A DNA stretch of 64,000 bases from Chryseobacterium defluvii (GTDB lineage: Bacteria; Bacteroidota; Bacteroidia; Flavobacteriales; Weeksellaceae), in the NCBI RefSeq assembly GCF_014204415.1, contig NZ_JACHLE010000001.1, positions 124,001-188,000 on the forward strand, given 5' to 3'. A program made the translations under genes and the position numbers. Shown in pieces: positions 9,363 through 17,459 of the stretch. The notes beneath the pieces are model-generated. The model was not told the origin of the DNA, did no database searches, and saw only the letters and a list, made by a program, of their open reading frames with translations. The first letter of the stretch is position 1. The number at the start of each line of letters is the position of its first letter.

Positions 9363-10173
9363 CTACCATCCCTTCACCGCACCTCCTTTAAATATCTCTT
9401 CCGCCTTCCTGACCACCTCATCAGACTGGTAAGCTTTCACAAAATTTTTCACTTTTTTCAGTATTCTTATTATCTTCCCTTGATACCACAACATTCACAT
9501 AAGGAGAATCTTTGTCTTCCTTCAAAATTCCGTATTGAGCAGTATCCAGGCCTGCCTGTGCAGCAAAATTATTGTTGATCACAGCAACGATCACTTCTTT
9601 ATCATCTAAAACCCGGGGAAGCTGTGGGGCTTCAATTTCCAGGATCTTCAGCTGTTTCGGATTAGAGGCAATATCTGTGACTTTCGGTAATAACCCGACA
9701 CCGTCTTTTAATTTGAGTAAACCGTTTTTCTGAAGCAGTAATAATGAACGCCCACCGTTGGTAGGATCATTGGGAATAGCCACCGTGCTTCCGTTTTGCA
9801 GCTGGCTGATGCTCTTGATCTTTTTCGAATATGCGATAATAGGATAAACGAAAGTATTACCTGCAACAGCCAGTTTATATCCTCTCTGTTTAGATTGTTC
9901 GTTCAGGTATGGGACGTGCTGAAAAGCATTGGCGTCGATATCTCCGTTATTTAAAGCTTCATTGGGAACTACATAATCATTAAAGGTAACCAGCTCTACA
10001 TCAAGATTATATTTTTCCTTAGCAACTTTTTTTGCAGTCTCGGCGATCTGCTGTTCAGGCCCTGAAGTAATTCCTACTTTAATATAATGGGGATCATCCT
10101 TCTTTGAAGAATTACATGCATTGGACAAGAATAAACCCACGGTCAATAAACCTAAAATCTTTATTTTTTTCAT
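9363..10173 (-). CDS. metQ: MetQ/NlpA methionine-binding lipoprotein, frameshifted near the C-terminus
   Basis: This is the substrate-binding lipoprotein of the D/L-methionine ABC importer. It has a signal peptide with lipobox LSNAC (Cys20) and the usual NlpA fold motifs. As read, translation stops at 9421 after a nonsense tail (SEKFCESLPV). Removing one A from the A6 run (T6 on the plus strand, 9453-9458) restores a normal family C-terminus ending KGGAVKGW at a stop at 9363. I give the restored span; the uncorrected ORF is 9421-10173. The shift costs about 30 residues and is either real decay, slippage or a sequencing error. It is the last gene of the metNIQ unit, separated from metI by a 225-bp repeat-bearing gap. 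Confidence 0.85.
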
Positions 10174-10210
10174 TGTAAATTGTTTAATTATTTTTTGTTG
10201 AATGGCGAAA

Positions 10211-10395
10211 AAGTAAAAGGGTAAAAGGGCGGAATTGCAAAATCGTAAAATTGCAGAATTGTGCTAATTCTTCTTTCAAACTCTCACACCCTCAAAATCA
10301 TTATACTTAAATTTTTAGAAGATATTATTGAAGAGAAAAGGCTAAAAAACGATTTTACAGTTTCGCGATTTTGCGATTCCACCCTTTTACAATTT
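10211..10395. repeat. Inverted-repeat element between metI and metQ
   Basis: The left arm (about 10211-10248) and right arm (about 10350-10395) share inverted words such as GTAAAAGGG, GGAATTGCAAAATCG and CGATTTTGCGATTCC. A related stretch occurs at 33871-33918. It is non-coding and separates metQ from the rest of its operon. Confidence 0.5.
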
Positions 10396-10398
10396 CAC

Positions 10399-11055
10399 CT
10401 ATCTATGATCAAATCTCTTTGCCAATCGGTCACCCGTAAACTGGATCATAAACACCAAAACCACCAATAATCCCAGTACAAGATTCATGATCACAACATC
10501 ATATCCGATATACCCGTATTGGTACCCAATTTGCCCCAGCCCGCCCGCACCTACGGCACCGCCCATTGCAGAATATCCTACCAATGTGATCAGTGTTATT
10601 GTGGCATTATTGATCAGTGACGGAAGTGCTTCCGGAAGCAGGACTTTCTTGATGATCTGAAATGGAGAAGCTCCCAAAGCTCTTGCCGTTTCAATTAATC
10701 CGTGAGGAACTTCCAGCAGGCTGTTTTCAACCAGTCTTGCGATAAAAGGTGCAGCTCCGATGCTTAATGGAACCAGTGCAGCATTCACGCCAATGGAAGT
10801 ACCCACCAATGCCCGGGTGAATGGGATCATCCATACGATGAGAATGATGAAGGGGATAGAGCGGAAGATACTTACCAGAACCGATAAGACCCTATTATAA
10901 AAAATATTTTCCAAAAGCTGGCCTTTTCTTGTGAGGAATAGTAGAATTCCTATAGGCAGTCCCAGAACAAAACCAAAAAATCCCGAAACAAAAGTCATAA
11001 AAACCGTTTCCCAAACCCCTTTCGACAAAAGCGAAATCACAGTATCGTTAAGCAT
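10399..11055 (-). CDS. metI: Methionine ABC transporter permease MetI
   Basis: This 218-residue inner-membrane protein has five predicted transmembrane helices and the binding-protein-dependent permease signature (the EAA loop near GASPFQIIKKVLLPEALP). It forms the membrane channel for methionine with MetN and MetQ. Its start overlaps the end of metN by 8 bp, which implies translational coupling. The length is normal for the family. Confidence 0.92.
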   Translation of the reverse strand: MLNDTVISLLSKGVWETVFMTFVSGFFGFVLGLPIGILLFLTRKGQLLENIFYNRVLSVLVSIFRSIPFIILIVWMIPFTRALVGTSIGVNAALVPLSIGAAPFIARLVENSLLEVPHGLIETARALGASPFQIIKKVLLPEALPSLINNATITLITLVGYSAMGGAVGAGGLGQIGYQYGYIGYDVVIMNLVLGLLVVLVFMIQFTGDRLAKRFDHR

Positions 11056-12076
11056 AGCCTCTTACCGTATTTTGAATATTGTTCTGGTTGAAAAAATAAA
11101 TTGCTTTCTGATTCTCATCAGCTTCACCCTGCAGCTGAAGCAGCAGTTTTCCGAAACTGGAGCTGCCGAGATATTCCACATCTGCTTTCAGAAGCTTGTA
11201 GGGAATCTTATATTCATCGTAGATCTTTGAAAGCAGCTTTTCAACGGAGATATTTTCATTAAGCTCTATTTCAACAAGTGGAAACAGGCCTTCCCGCGGC
11301 TCTTTCTCTATTTTTTTATTCAATTCCTGAGGTATAGTCATGATGTCTGTATTTATAAATTGTCGGATGACCGGATTTTCCTTATCCGAAATGATCTCGC
11401 TCAACGTTCCTTTGGTTAATAGTTTTCCCTTATCAATCACTGCAACATGATGGCAGATGGCTTTAATGACCTCCATTTCATGAGTAATTAAGAGAATAGT
11501 GATTCCTAAACGCTGGTTGATGTCTCTCAATAATTGCAGAATAGATTGCGTGGTTGCAGGATCCAGCGCGCTTGTTGCCTCATCACAGAGCAGGAGATAA
11601 GGGTCGTTGGCCAGTGCCCTTGCAATGGCAACCCTTTGCTTCTGGCCACCTGAAAGGCTTTTAGGATAATCATGGGCTTTATCTTCCAGCCCTACGATCT
11701 TCAGCAGTTCATTCACTTTTTCCCTGATCTTATCCTTATTCACATGATCCAGTTCCAAAGGAAGCGCCACATTTTCAAAAACCGTTCTGGAAGAAAGTAA
11801 GTTAAAATGCTGGAAGATCATCCCGATCTTTTTACGTTCTTTAGCCAGTTGTTTTGAGTTCAGGGCCGTAAAATCCTTCCCATTGATCACAATTTTTCCC
11901 TGGTCAGGCCTTTCCAATAAGTTTACAGTCCGGATCAGGGTACTTTTCCCTGCGCCGGAAAACCCGATGATCCCTACAATGTCACCCTGCATTACCTCTA
12001 AGCTTATATTGTCAAGAGCCTTAAAAGACTGCTTTTTCTGATGAAATGTTTTTGAAATATTCCTGATATCTATCAT
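11048..12076 (-). CDS. metN: Methionine ABC transporter ATP-binding protein MetN
   Basis: This 342-residue ATPase has a Walker A GFSGAGKST (38-46), an LSGGQKQR signature, a Walker B LLLCDEATSALDP and an H-loop ITHEM. A C-terminal NIL domain (about 265-342) is the regulatory, methionine-binding part that marks MetN. It lies 18 bp after the EamA gene and overlaps metI, in an operon behind a Met/Cys leader peptide. Confidence 0.93.
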   Translation of the reverse strand: MIDIRNISKTFHQKKQSFKALDNISLEVMQGDIVGIIGFSGAGKSTLIRTVNLLERPDQGKIVINGKDFTALNSKQLAKERKKIGMIFQHFNLLSSRTVFENVALPLELDHVNKDKIREKVNELLKIVGLEDKAHDYPKSLSGGQKQRVAIARALANDPYLLLCDEATSALDPATTQSILQLLRDINQRLGITILLITHEMEVIKAICHHVAVIDKGKLLTKGTLSEIISDKENPVIRQFINTDIMTIPQELNKKIEKEPREGLFPLVEIELNENISVEKLLSKIYDEYKIPYKLLKADVEYLGSSSFGKLLLQLQGEADENQKAIYFFNQNNIQNTVRGYA

Positions 12077-12094
12077 TTTAATCTTTTATTACAA

Positions 12095-13093
12095 TTATAT
12101 AGGTTGATAAGGCCTGTTGATACGGTTAAAATATCTGATCACCCGTCTTACCTTTACTTTTGACCGTTTGGAAAGTTTGAAATACTTCGTAATATTGGTA
12201 AGAAGCACCCCGATCAGGATGATCGATAATCCGTATAGCTGATTCCCGTTAATAGCCTGATTGGTAATCATCCATCCTGCAATAACTGTTACGATAGGAT
12301 TGATATAGGTATGGGTACTTACCAAAGCGGCAGGTTTTACCGATAAAAGCCATATATAGGACAAATAGGCTATAATAGATCCGAATAGAACCAGGAACAA
12401 TAATCCGAGCCATGCCGATAAAGGAACCCTAATGATGGAAAAAGAGCTCCATTCATTTCTGAAGAACGCAATAACGAAAGATATTATTCCTGCAATAATA
12501 AGCTGCTGGGCGATATTCATAAAAGTAGAGTGGCTGGCAGGATTTTTCTTGGAATATAAAGAACCTAAGACCCATGCCACGGAACTTAATGCCAATACAA
12601 TAAAAGCCGTTATTCTAAGGGAACCGTTGGCTACAGCATGGTTTGACTCTGAGCTGATGCTCCCGTTAAGGAACAGGATGAGCCCGATAAAACCCATGAC
12701 AATCCCTATGGGGATAAACTTATCTGAAAAATAATATTTCCAGTTCTTTTTATCGATGGCAATGAACCAGAATGGCCCTGTGGCAATGGCAATAGCCGCT
12801 TCGGAAGCCGTTACATACTGCTCACCCCAGGCTACAAGCCCGGTTCCGCCGGTAAGGATCAGGATTCCTGTAATACCGTTTTTCTTCCAATTAGCTATAG
12901 AATCTGCTTTTTCTCCTTTGATCAGTAAATAAACCAGGATCAGTATTCCCGCAATAAAAAACCTGAACCCGGAAAGAATAAAAGGAGGGAAGCCCTGTAA
13001 TCCGAACGAAATTGCCAGAAATGTAATTCCCCATATCACATAAATATTGGTGAATGCTATCGGGATCAGCCATTTGTTTTTAGAAGTGTTCAT
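12095..13093 (-). CDS. EamA/DMT-family transporter
   Basis: This 332-residue integral membrane protein has about ten predicted helices in two EamA repeats (GFRFFIAGILILVYLLI in the first; SIIAYLSYIWLLSVKPAALV in the second). DMT proteins move small metabolites, often amino acids. I chose the ATG at 13091-13093; the longer frame up to 13159 runs through the attenuator hairpin and is not coding. It is the first gene of the operon with metNIQ and lies directly behind the Met/Cys attenuator. A role in methionine, cysteine or related amino-acid export or uptake is therefore inferred. Confidence 0.85.
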   Translation of the reverse strand: MNTSKNKWLIPIAFTNIYVIWGITFLAISFGLQGFPPFILSGFRFFIAGILILVYLLIKGEKADSIANWKKNGITGILILTGGTGLVAWGEQYVTASEAAIAIATGPFWFIAIDKKNWKYYFSDKFIPIGIVMGFIGLILFLNGSISSESNHAVANGSLRITAFIVLALSSVAWVLGSLYSKKNPASHSTFMNIAQQLIIAGIISFVIAFFRNEWSSFSIIRVPLSAWLGLLFLVLFGSIIAYLSYIWLLSVKPAALVSTHTYINPIVTVIAGWMITNQAINGNQLYGLSIILIGVLLTNITKYFKLSKRSKVKVRRVIRYFNRINRPYQPI

Positions 13094-13115
13094 TTTTGTA
13101 TTCTTTAATGTTGTT

Positions 13116-13147
13116 AAAAAAAAGGCCCTACAACGTGGTAGGGCCTT
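13116..13147 (-). terminator. Attenuator terminator in the leader of the EamA-metNIQ operon
   Basis: On the minus strand AAGGCCCTAC and GTAGGGCCTT form a perfect 10-bp stem with a 6-nt loop, followed by a run of eight U. It sits between the leader peptide stop (13172) and the EamA start (13093). Its 5' arm can instead pair with the 3' end of the leader ORF: GTGGT pairs with ACCAC and CCTT with AAGG (13168-13179 with 13135-13147). This gives a mutually exclusive antiterminator. Confidence 0.85.
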
Positions 13148-13171
13148 GAAATATGTCATAAAAAAATAAGG

Positions 13172-13267
13172 TCAACCACAATAATGTCTAAGTACAGGCA
13201 TGCAGCAATGCATCATCATTTTGATGATATATTCTCTAACAGAATTGTTTGTAGATACTGCTTTCAT
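13172..13267 (-). CDS. 31-aa Met/Cys-rich leader peptide (transcription attenuation)
   Basis: This ATG-to-TGA ORF encodes 31 residues, and its second half contains MMMHCCM (residues 17-23) and a further Cys at 30. Its stop codon lies 24 nt before the attenuator terminator. Four Met and two Cys codons in seven positions are very unlikely by chance in front of a methionine-importer operon. By analogy with amino-acid leader peptides, a ribosome stalled at these codons would leave codons 30-31 (GTGGT) free to pair with the terminator's 5' arm and let transcription continue. A ribosome that reaches the stop would cover that segment and allow termination. Confidence 0.8.
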   Translation of the reverse strand: MKAVSTNNSVREYIIKMMMHCCMPVLRHYCG

Positions 13268-13291
13268 TGTTTTCTTTCCTGAATACGGTTG

Positions 13292-13299
13292 CAAATATA
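13292..13299 (-). promoter_or_regulatory. -7 promoter box of the methionine operon
   Basis: TATATTTG on the minus strand matches the Bacteroidota -7 consensus TAnnTTTG. It lies 24 bp upstream of the leader-peptide ATG. Confidence 0.65.
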
Positions 13300-13316
13300 G
13301 GACATATATTTTTATT

Positions 13317-13337
13317 AGTCTACTAAAAATGTAGACT
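13317..13337. promoter_or_regulatory. Inverted repeat overlapping the promoter, likely operator
   Basis: AGTCTAC and GTAGACT are exact inverted arms around a 7-bp AT spacer, centred about 30 bp upstream of the -7 box. A regulator bound here would cover the -33 region. The regulator is not encoded in the window. Confidence 0.55.
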
Positions 13338-13423
13338 TTTTGAAAATTAATGTAAAATTAATATCTAAATATTTGATTTATAGCAGATAAAAAATACTAA
13401 GTCTGTTTAAACTTCAAACTAAA

Positions 13424-13575
13424 TCACGAAAGTCACAAAAGTTTCGATGCCTTAGTTTCCCCGGATCTTTGATTTCCGCTTATGTGAACTTTAAAACGGT
13501 ATCATCGTAAACTTAATTAACTAAAGTGTTTATAAAATCTATATATTCTAAAAAACTTTTGTGACTTTTATGGTG
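13424..13575. repeat. Terminal-inverted-repeat element, copy A (152 bp)
   Basis: Ends CACGAAAGTCACAAAAGTTT (13425-13444) and an inverted AAACTTTTGTGACTTTTATGG (13553-13573) match the termini of copies at 15819 and 17133. A subterminal CTTAGTTT / AACTAAAG pair and a central CTTATGTGAACTTTAAAA are also shared. Non-coding. Confidence 0.75.
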
Positions 13576-13697
13576 ATAGATAAAAATTTAAACTTCCTTG
13601 TCCTGTTTCCCTATATCAAATTCTTTTAAAAATTCCTTCTGGAAAAAGTCAAAAAAAATCCTGAAATTTGCATCCCTTTCCATAATTGAGGATATTC

Positions 13698-15809
13698 ATG
13701 AAACTTTGTATTGCCGAAAAACCCAGTGTTGCCAGAGATATAGCCAAAGTGTTGGGTGCTACCACGCCGAAGCAGGGCTATATGGAAGGAAACGGATATT
13801 GTGTGACCTGGACCTTCGGGCATCTTTGTACCCTGAAAGAACCTCACGATTATGGTCCGGAACTCAAATCGTGGAACCTTATTTTTCTTCCTATCATCCC
13901 TAAAAACTTCGGAATAAAACTGATCCCGAACAAAGGTGTGGAAAACCAGTTTAAAGTGATCGAAAGATTGATAGAAGAATGTGATGAGGTCATCAATTGC
14001 GGGGATGCCGGGCAGGAAGGGGAGCTCATACAAAGATGGGTATTGCAGAAGGCAAAGTGTAATAAACCGGTTCATCGTTTATGGATCTCATCCCTTACTG
14101 AAGAAGCCATCAAAGAAGGCTTTGCAAGCTTAAAGCCGGCTGAAGATTACAAAAACCTTTATCTGGCAGGAAATGCAAGAGCAATCGGGGACTGGCTGTT
14201 GGGAATCAATGCGACCAGGCTGTTTACCAAGAAATTTGGAGGAAATAAAGCCGTCCTTTCCATCGGAAGGGTACAGACGCCTACTTTGGCTATGCTGGTT
14301 CAGCGCCAGAAAGAAATTGACGTCTTTACCGTAGAAGAATATTGGGAGCTCAAAACCAAATACCGTGAAGTGATCTTCAATGCAGCTATTGACAGACTGA
14401 AAACCTTAGATCGTGCAGAAAAAGGCTTGGAATACCTTAAGCAGAATCCTTTTGAAATTGTTTCCTTTGAAATTAAGGAAGGAAAAGAAAGAAATCCGAG
14501 GCTGTTCGATCTTACCGGGCTTCAGGTGGAAGCCAATAAAAAGTATGGCTATTCTGCAGAAAGCACGTTGAATTACATCCAGAGTCTTTATGAAAAGAAA
14601 CATGTAACCTATCCGCGTGTAGATACCACTTATTTATCAGAAAGCTTATATCCGAAAGTAGGAGGGATCCTCCAAAGCATGGCCTTTTATCAGGAACTTG
14701 TTGCTCCCTTACTGGAACAGCCGGTCCCGAAATCCAAAGCTGTCTTTGATGATACCAAAGTAACGGACCATCACGCGATTATTCCCACGGAAGTTCCGCC
14801 GTCAAGAAATCTGAGCAAAGAAGAAAAACTGATCTATGACCTTGTGGCCAAACGTTTCATTTCCGTTTTCTATCCGGAATGTAAGATTTCAAATACACTC
14901 GTAGAAGCCAAAGTAGGAACTATCCCTTTCAAAACGAGCGGAAAGCAGATTCTGGAGCCCGGTTGGAGGATCGTTTATGATAAAGAAGCAAAAGAACCCT
15001 CCGAAAAAGACAAAGAAGAAGAGCAAAGCATTCCCGAATTTACGGTAGGCGAAACGGGGCCTCACGAACCAATGATCCATCAGGGAAAAACGTCCCCGCC
15101 AAAGCCCTATACCGAAGCAACCCTTCTGAGGGCGATGGAAACCGCCGGAAAGCAAGTAGAGGATGAGGAACTCCGTGAACTACTGAAAAATAACGGTATC
15201 GGAAGGCCTTCCACGCGTGCCAATATCATAGAAACACTTTTCAAACGAAAATATATCGAGAAGAAAAGAAAGAATCTGTATGCTACCCAGACAGGAATTC
15301 AATTGATAGATACCATTGAAGATGAACTTCTGAAAAGCCCCGAATTAACAGGAGAATGGGAATTAAAACTCCGTAAGATAGAAAAAGGGGAGTATGAAGC
15401 CAACCAGTTTAAAGAAGAGCTGATCCGGATGGTTACAGAACTGACCCGGAAAGTGGTTGACGGAAAAGGAAAAATGATCATACTGCAGGAAGAAAGCGAA
15501 GTAAAAGAGAAGAAAAAAAGGGAACCCGCTCCGAAAAAAGAGCTTCAGTCCTGGGAAGAGACAAAATGCCCAAAATGTAAAGGACATCATTTGATCAAAG
15601 GAAAAACGGCTGTAGGATGTTCCGACTTTAAAAACTGCAGTTTTAAAATTCCGTTTGAGATATTCGGGAAGAAACTATCAGATAAACAGCTTTTGGATCT
15701 TATATTAAAGGGAAAATCATCAAAGCTTAAAGGCTTCAGCACGCATCCGGATGCCTTAACGGAAGGAGTTTTGCTATTGTCTGATGACTTTATCGTTCAG
15801 CTTAATTAA
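13698..15809 (+). CDS. topB: DNA topoisomerase III (type IA)
   Basis: This 703-residue enzyme relaxes and decatenates DNA through a transient 5'-phosphotyrosine. The N-terminal TOPRIM domain has the AEKPSVAR start (Glu7) and CGDAGQEGEL (Asp103, Glu107). The catalytic Tyr is Y305 in VTYPRVDT. A NNGIGRPSTRA motif is present, and the C-terminal 70 residues hold a zinc-ribbon-like CPKC...C...C repeat. I used the ATG at 13698; an in-frame TTG four codons earlier is unlikely. It stands alone between two copies of a repeat element. Confidence 0.93.
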   Translation: MKLCIAEKPSVARDIAKVLGATTPKQGYMEGNGYCVTWTFGHLCTLKEPHDYGPELKSWNLIFLPIIPKNFGIKLIPNKGVENQFKVIERLIEECDEVINCGDAGQEGELIQRWVLQKAKCNKPVHRLWISSLTEEAIKEGFASLKPAEDYKNLYLAGNARAIGDWLLGINATRLFTKKFGGNKAVLSIGRVQTPTLAMLVQRQKEIDVFTVEEYWELKTKYREVIFNAAIDRLKTLDRAEKGLEYLKQNPFEIVSFEIKEGKERNPRLFDLTGLQVEANKKYGYSAESTLNYIQSLYEKKHVTYPRVDTTYLSESLYPKVGGILQSMAFYQELVAPLLEQPVPKSKAVFDDTKVTDHHAIIPTEVPPSRNLSKEEKLIYDLVAKRFISVFYPECKISNTLVEAKVGTIPFKTSGKQILEPGWRIVYDKEAKEPSEKDKEEEQSIPEFTVGETGPHEPMIHQGKTSPPKPYTEATLLRAMETAGKQVEDEELRELLKNNGIGRPSTRANIIETLFKRKYIEKKRKNLYATQTGIQLIDTIEDELLKSPELTGEWELKLRKIEKGEYEANQFKEELIRMVTELTRKVVDGKGKMIILQEESEVKEKKKREPAPKKELQSWEETKCPKCKGHHLIKGKTAVGCSDFKNCSFKIPFEIFGKKLSDKQLLDLILKGKSSKLKGFSTHPDALTEGVLLLSDDFIVQLN

Positions 15810-15818
15810 TTTATTGTC

Positions 15819-16047
15819 AACCACAAAAGTCACAAAAGTTTTTTTTAATACTTTAGTTGCTTAAGTTTAAGAAAAGGCTGTTTTAAAGTAGACATAAGCT
15901 GAATATTTCATGGGCTGCATTCACAGACCTTCAACTTGTGCTCAATATCAGGTTTCCGGAAAAACTTATGTGTTCTTATTTATGCAGTAATATTTAACTT
16001 TAAAATAAACTAAAGTGTTAAAAAAAACTTTTGTGACTTTTGTGGTT
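15819..16047. repeat. Terminal-inverted-repeat element, copy B (229 bp)
   Basis: Left end AACCACAAAAGTCACAAAAG and right end CTTTTGTGACTTTTGTGGTT (to 16047) are exact inverses. ACTTTAGTT and AACTAAAGT form a second inner pair. The interior also carries words found in copy C (TTATGCAGTAATATTTAACTTTA, inverted). Non-coding. It starts 9 bp after the topB stop. Confidence 0.8.
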
Positions 16048-16176
16048 CATGATAATTCTTCAGCATGACTATGTTCTAAAAAATTAAAAAAATTAGTATT
16101 AGTCATGTCATGCTAGGCATAGTCGAAGCATCTCATCATAACTACATTCATTATCTTTGCTTAAAATAACAGCCCA

Positions 16177-16599
16177 ATGACCCCGGAAAAAAAGAAACTC
16201 ATTACCGACAGCTTTAATCGCTCGGAAACCTTACAGTTCTATAAAGCGGAACTTCTTGAAGCAGAAACGGACTTCATTTCCATGAAGATCCCGAAAATGG
16301 AGCTGATGACCAGGAGAGCGGGAATGTTTAACGGTGCTATGATCGCTTCTTTGGTAGACGTCTCTTCAGGATATGCAGCCGTAAGCCATTATGAAGAAGA
16401 CTGCTATGTAGTAACCGTAGAGCTGAAGGTGAATTATCTGCGGCCCGCGATAGGAGATGCGCTGGTTTCCAAATCGTATGTTTTGAAAGGCGGGGCAAAG
16501 ATCAGCGTAGTCAGAACAGAGATTTATACGGTGAATGAAGGCCAGACTTCGGAAAGTCATGTTGCTACTTCACTGGTTACTATGATGAAAATAAAATAA
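16177..16599 (+). CDS. PaaI-family (hotdog-fold) thioesterase
   Basis: This 140-residue single hotdog domain has GMFNGAMIASLVDVSSGYAA (the acyl-CoA binding helix with Asp) followed by the long beta strands VVTVELKVNYLRPA. Members hydrolyse acyl-CoA thioesters in the cytoplasm. The substrate is unknown. The length is normal, and it is not in an operon. Confidence 0.85.
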   Translation: MTPEKKKLITDSFNRSETLQFYKAELLEAETDFISMKIPKMELMTRRAGMFNGAMIASLVDVSSGYAAVSHYEEDCYVVTVELKVNYLRPAIGDALVSKSYVLKGGAKISVVRTEIYTVNEGQTSESHVATSLVTMMKIK

Positions 16600-16720
16600 T
16601 AATCCTGATAATGAAAACTGAGTAAAATATTGCGTAAATTAGATATTCGTTAAAAACCGGTTTCATGTGAATGGAACAGGTTTTGTAACATAGTTCACAT
16701 CAACATTAAAAATCAATATC

Positions 16721-17065
16721 ATGAACTTAATTATTCGATTACTAATAACTTCAATCGTTGCTTATCTTTTAACTAAAATATTACCGGGAGTACATTTTGA
16801 AGGATTTACCTCGGCCATTATTTTTGCTATTGTATTAGGGGTCTTAAATCTGATCGTTAGACCGATACTGAGTATTTTAGGGCTTCCGCTGACGATTATT
16901 ACATTGGGGCTGTTTGCTTTGGTGATTAATGCTATCATTATCCTTATTGCAGATTACTTCATTGACAGTATGGTGGTAGATGGCTTCTGGTGGGCACTGA
17001 TCTTTAGTATCGCACTTTCGATCATTACCTCTTTGGCAAATTCCTTTATTTCGGATGAAGATTAA
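16721..17065 (+). CDS. Phage-holin-family 4-2 small membrane protein
   Basis: This 114-residue protein has four hydrophobic segments and the pattern of the Phage_holin_4_2 (PF04020) family (AIVLGVLNLIVRPILSILGLPLTIITLGLF, then the FWWALIFSIALSIITS helix). These are widespread chromosomal membrane proteins and the name does not imply a prophage here. The function is not established. Confidence 0.85.
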   Translation: MNLIIRLLITSIVAYLLTKILPGVHFEGFTSAIIFAIVLGVLNLIVRPILSILGLPLTIITLGLFALVINAIIILIADYFIDSMVVDGFWWALIFSIALSIITSLANSFISDED

Positions 17066-17132
17066 AATAAAATCAATGATAACTTTAAAGATCGTCACTT
17101 AAAAACTGGCGATTTTTTTTGCGAATTTTAAT

Positions 17133-17319
17133 AACCATAAAAGTCACAAAAGTTTCTAAACACTTTAGTTTATTCTAAAGTTAAATATTACTGCATAAAT
17201 TAAGAACACATTAGATTTTCAGCTTATGTGAACTTTAAAAAGCATTATTAAAAAAACTTAAGTAGCTAAAGTGTTTACAAAATCTGTATGCTTCAAAAAC
17301 TTTTGTGACTTTTATGGTT
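17133..17319. repeat. Terminal-inverted-repeat element, copy C (187 bp, perfect 23-bp ends)
   Basis: The left terminus AACCATAAAAGTCACAAAAG... (23 bp, 17133-17155) is the exact reverse complement of 17297-17319. The inner pair CACTTTAG / CTAAAGTG lies just inside. This is the best preserved of four copies in the window. Non-coding. Confidence 0.85.
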
Positions 17320-17459
17320 AAATTAATCCAAAGAAACTTATAATGTTAATTTTTTCAATCATTGTATTTTAAATATTAACTTTGGAAATCTTTGAATTGA
17401 ACGGGAATTTATGAAATCATAATTGATTGCATAGATCCATAAAAAATGAACATCAATAT

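Noticed and set aside
13093..13159. Extended N-terminus of the EamA gene
   Set aside because: The extra codons run through the attenuator hairpin and T-run, which are regulatory.
16721..17065. Prophage, because of the phage-holin-family protein
   Set aside because: No other phage gene is near; this family is common on bacterial chromosomes.
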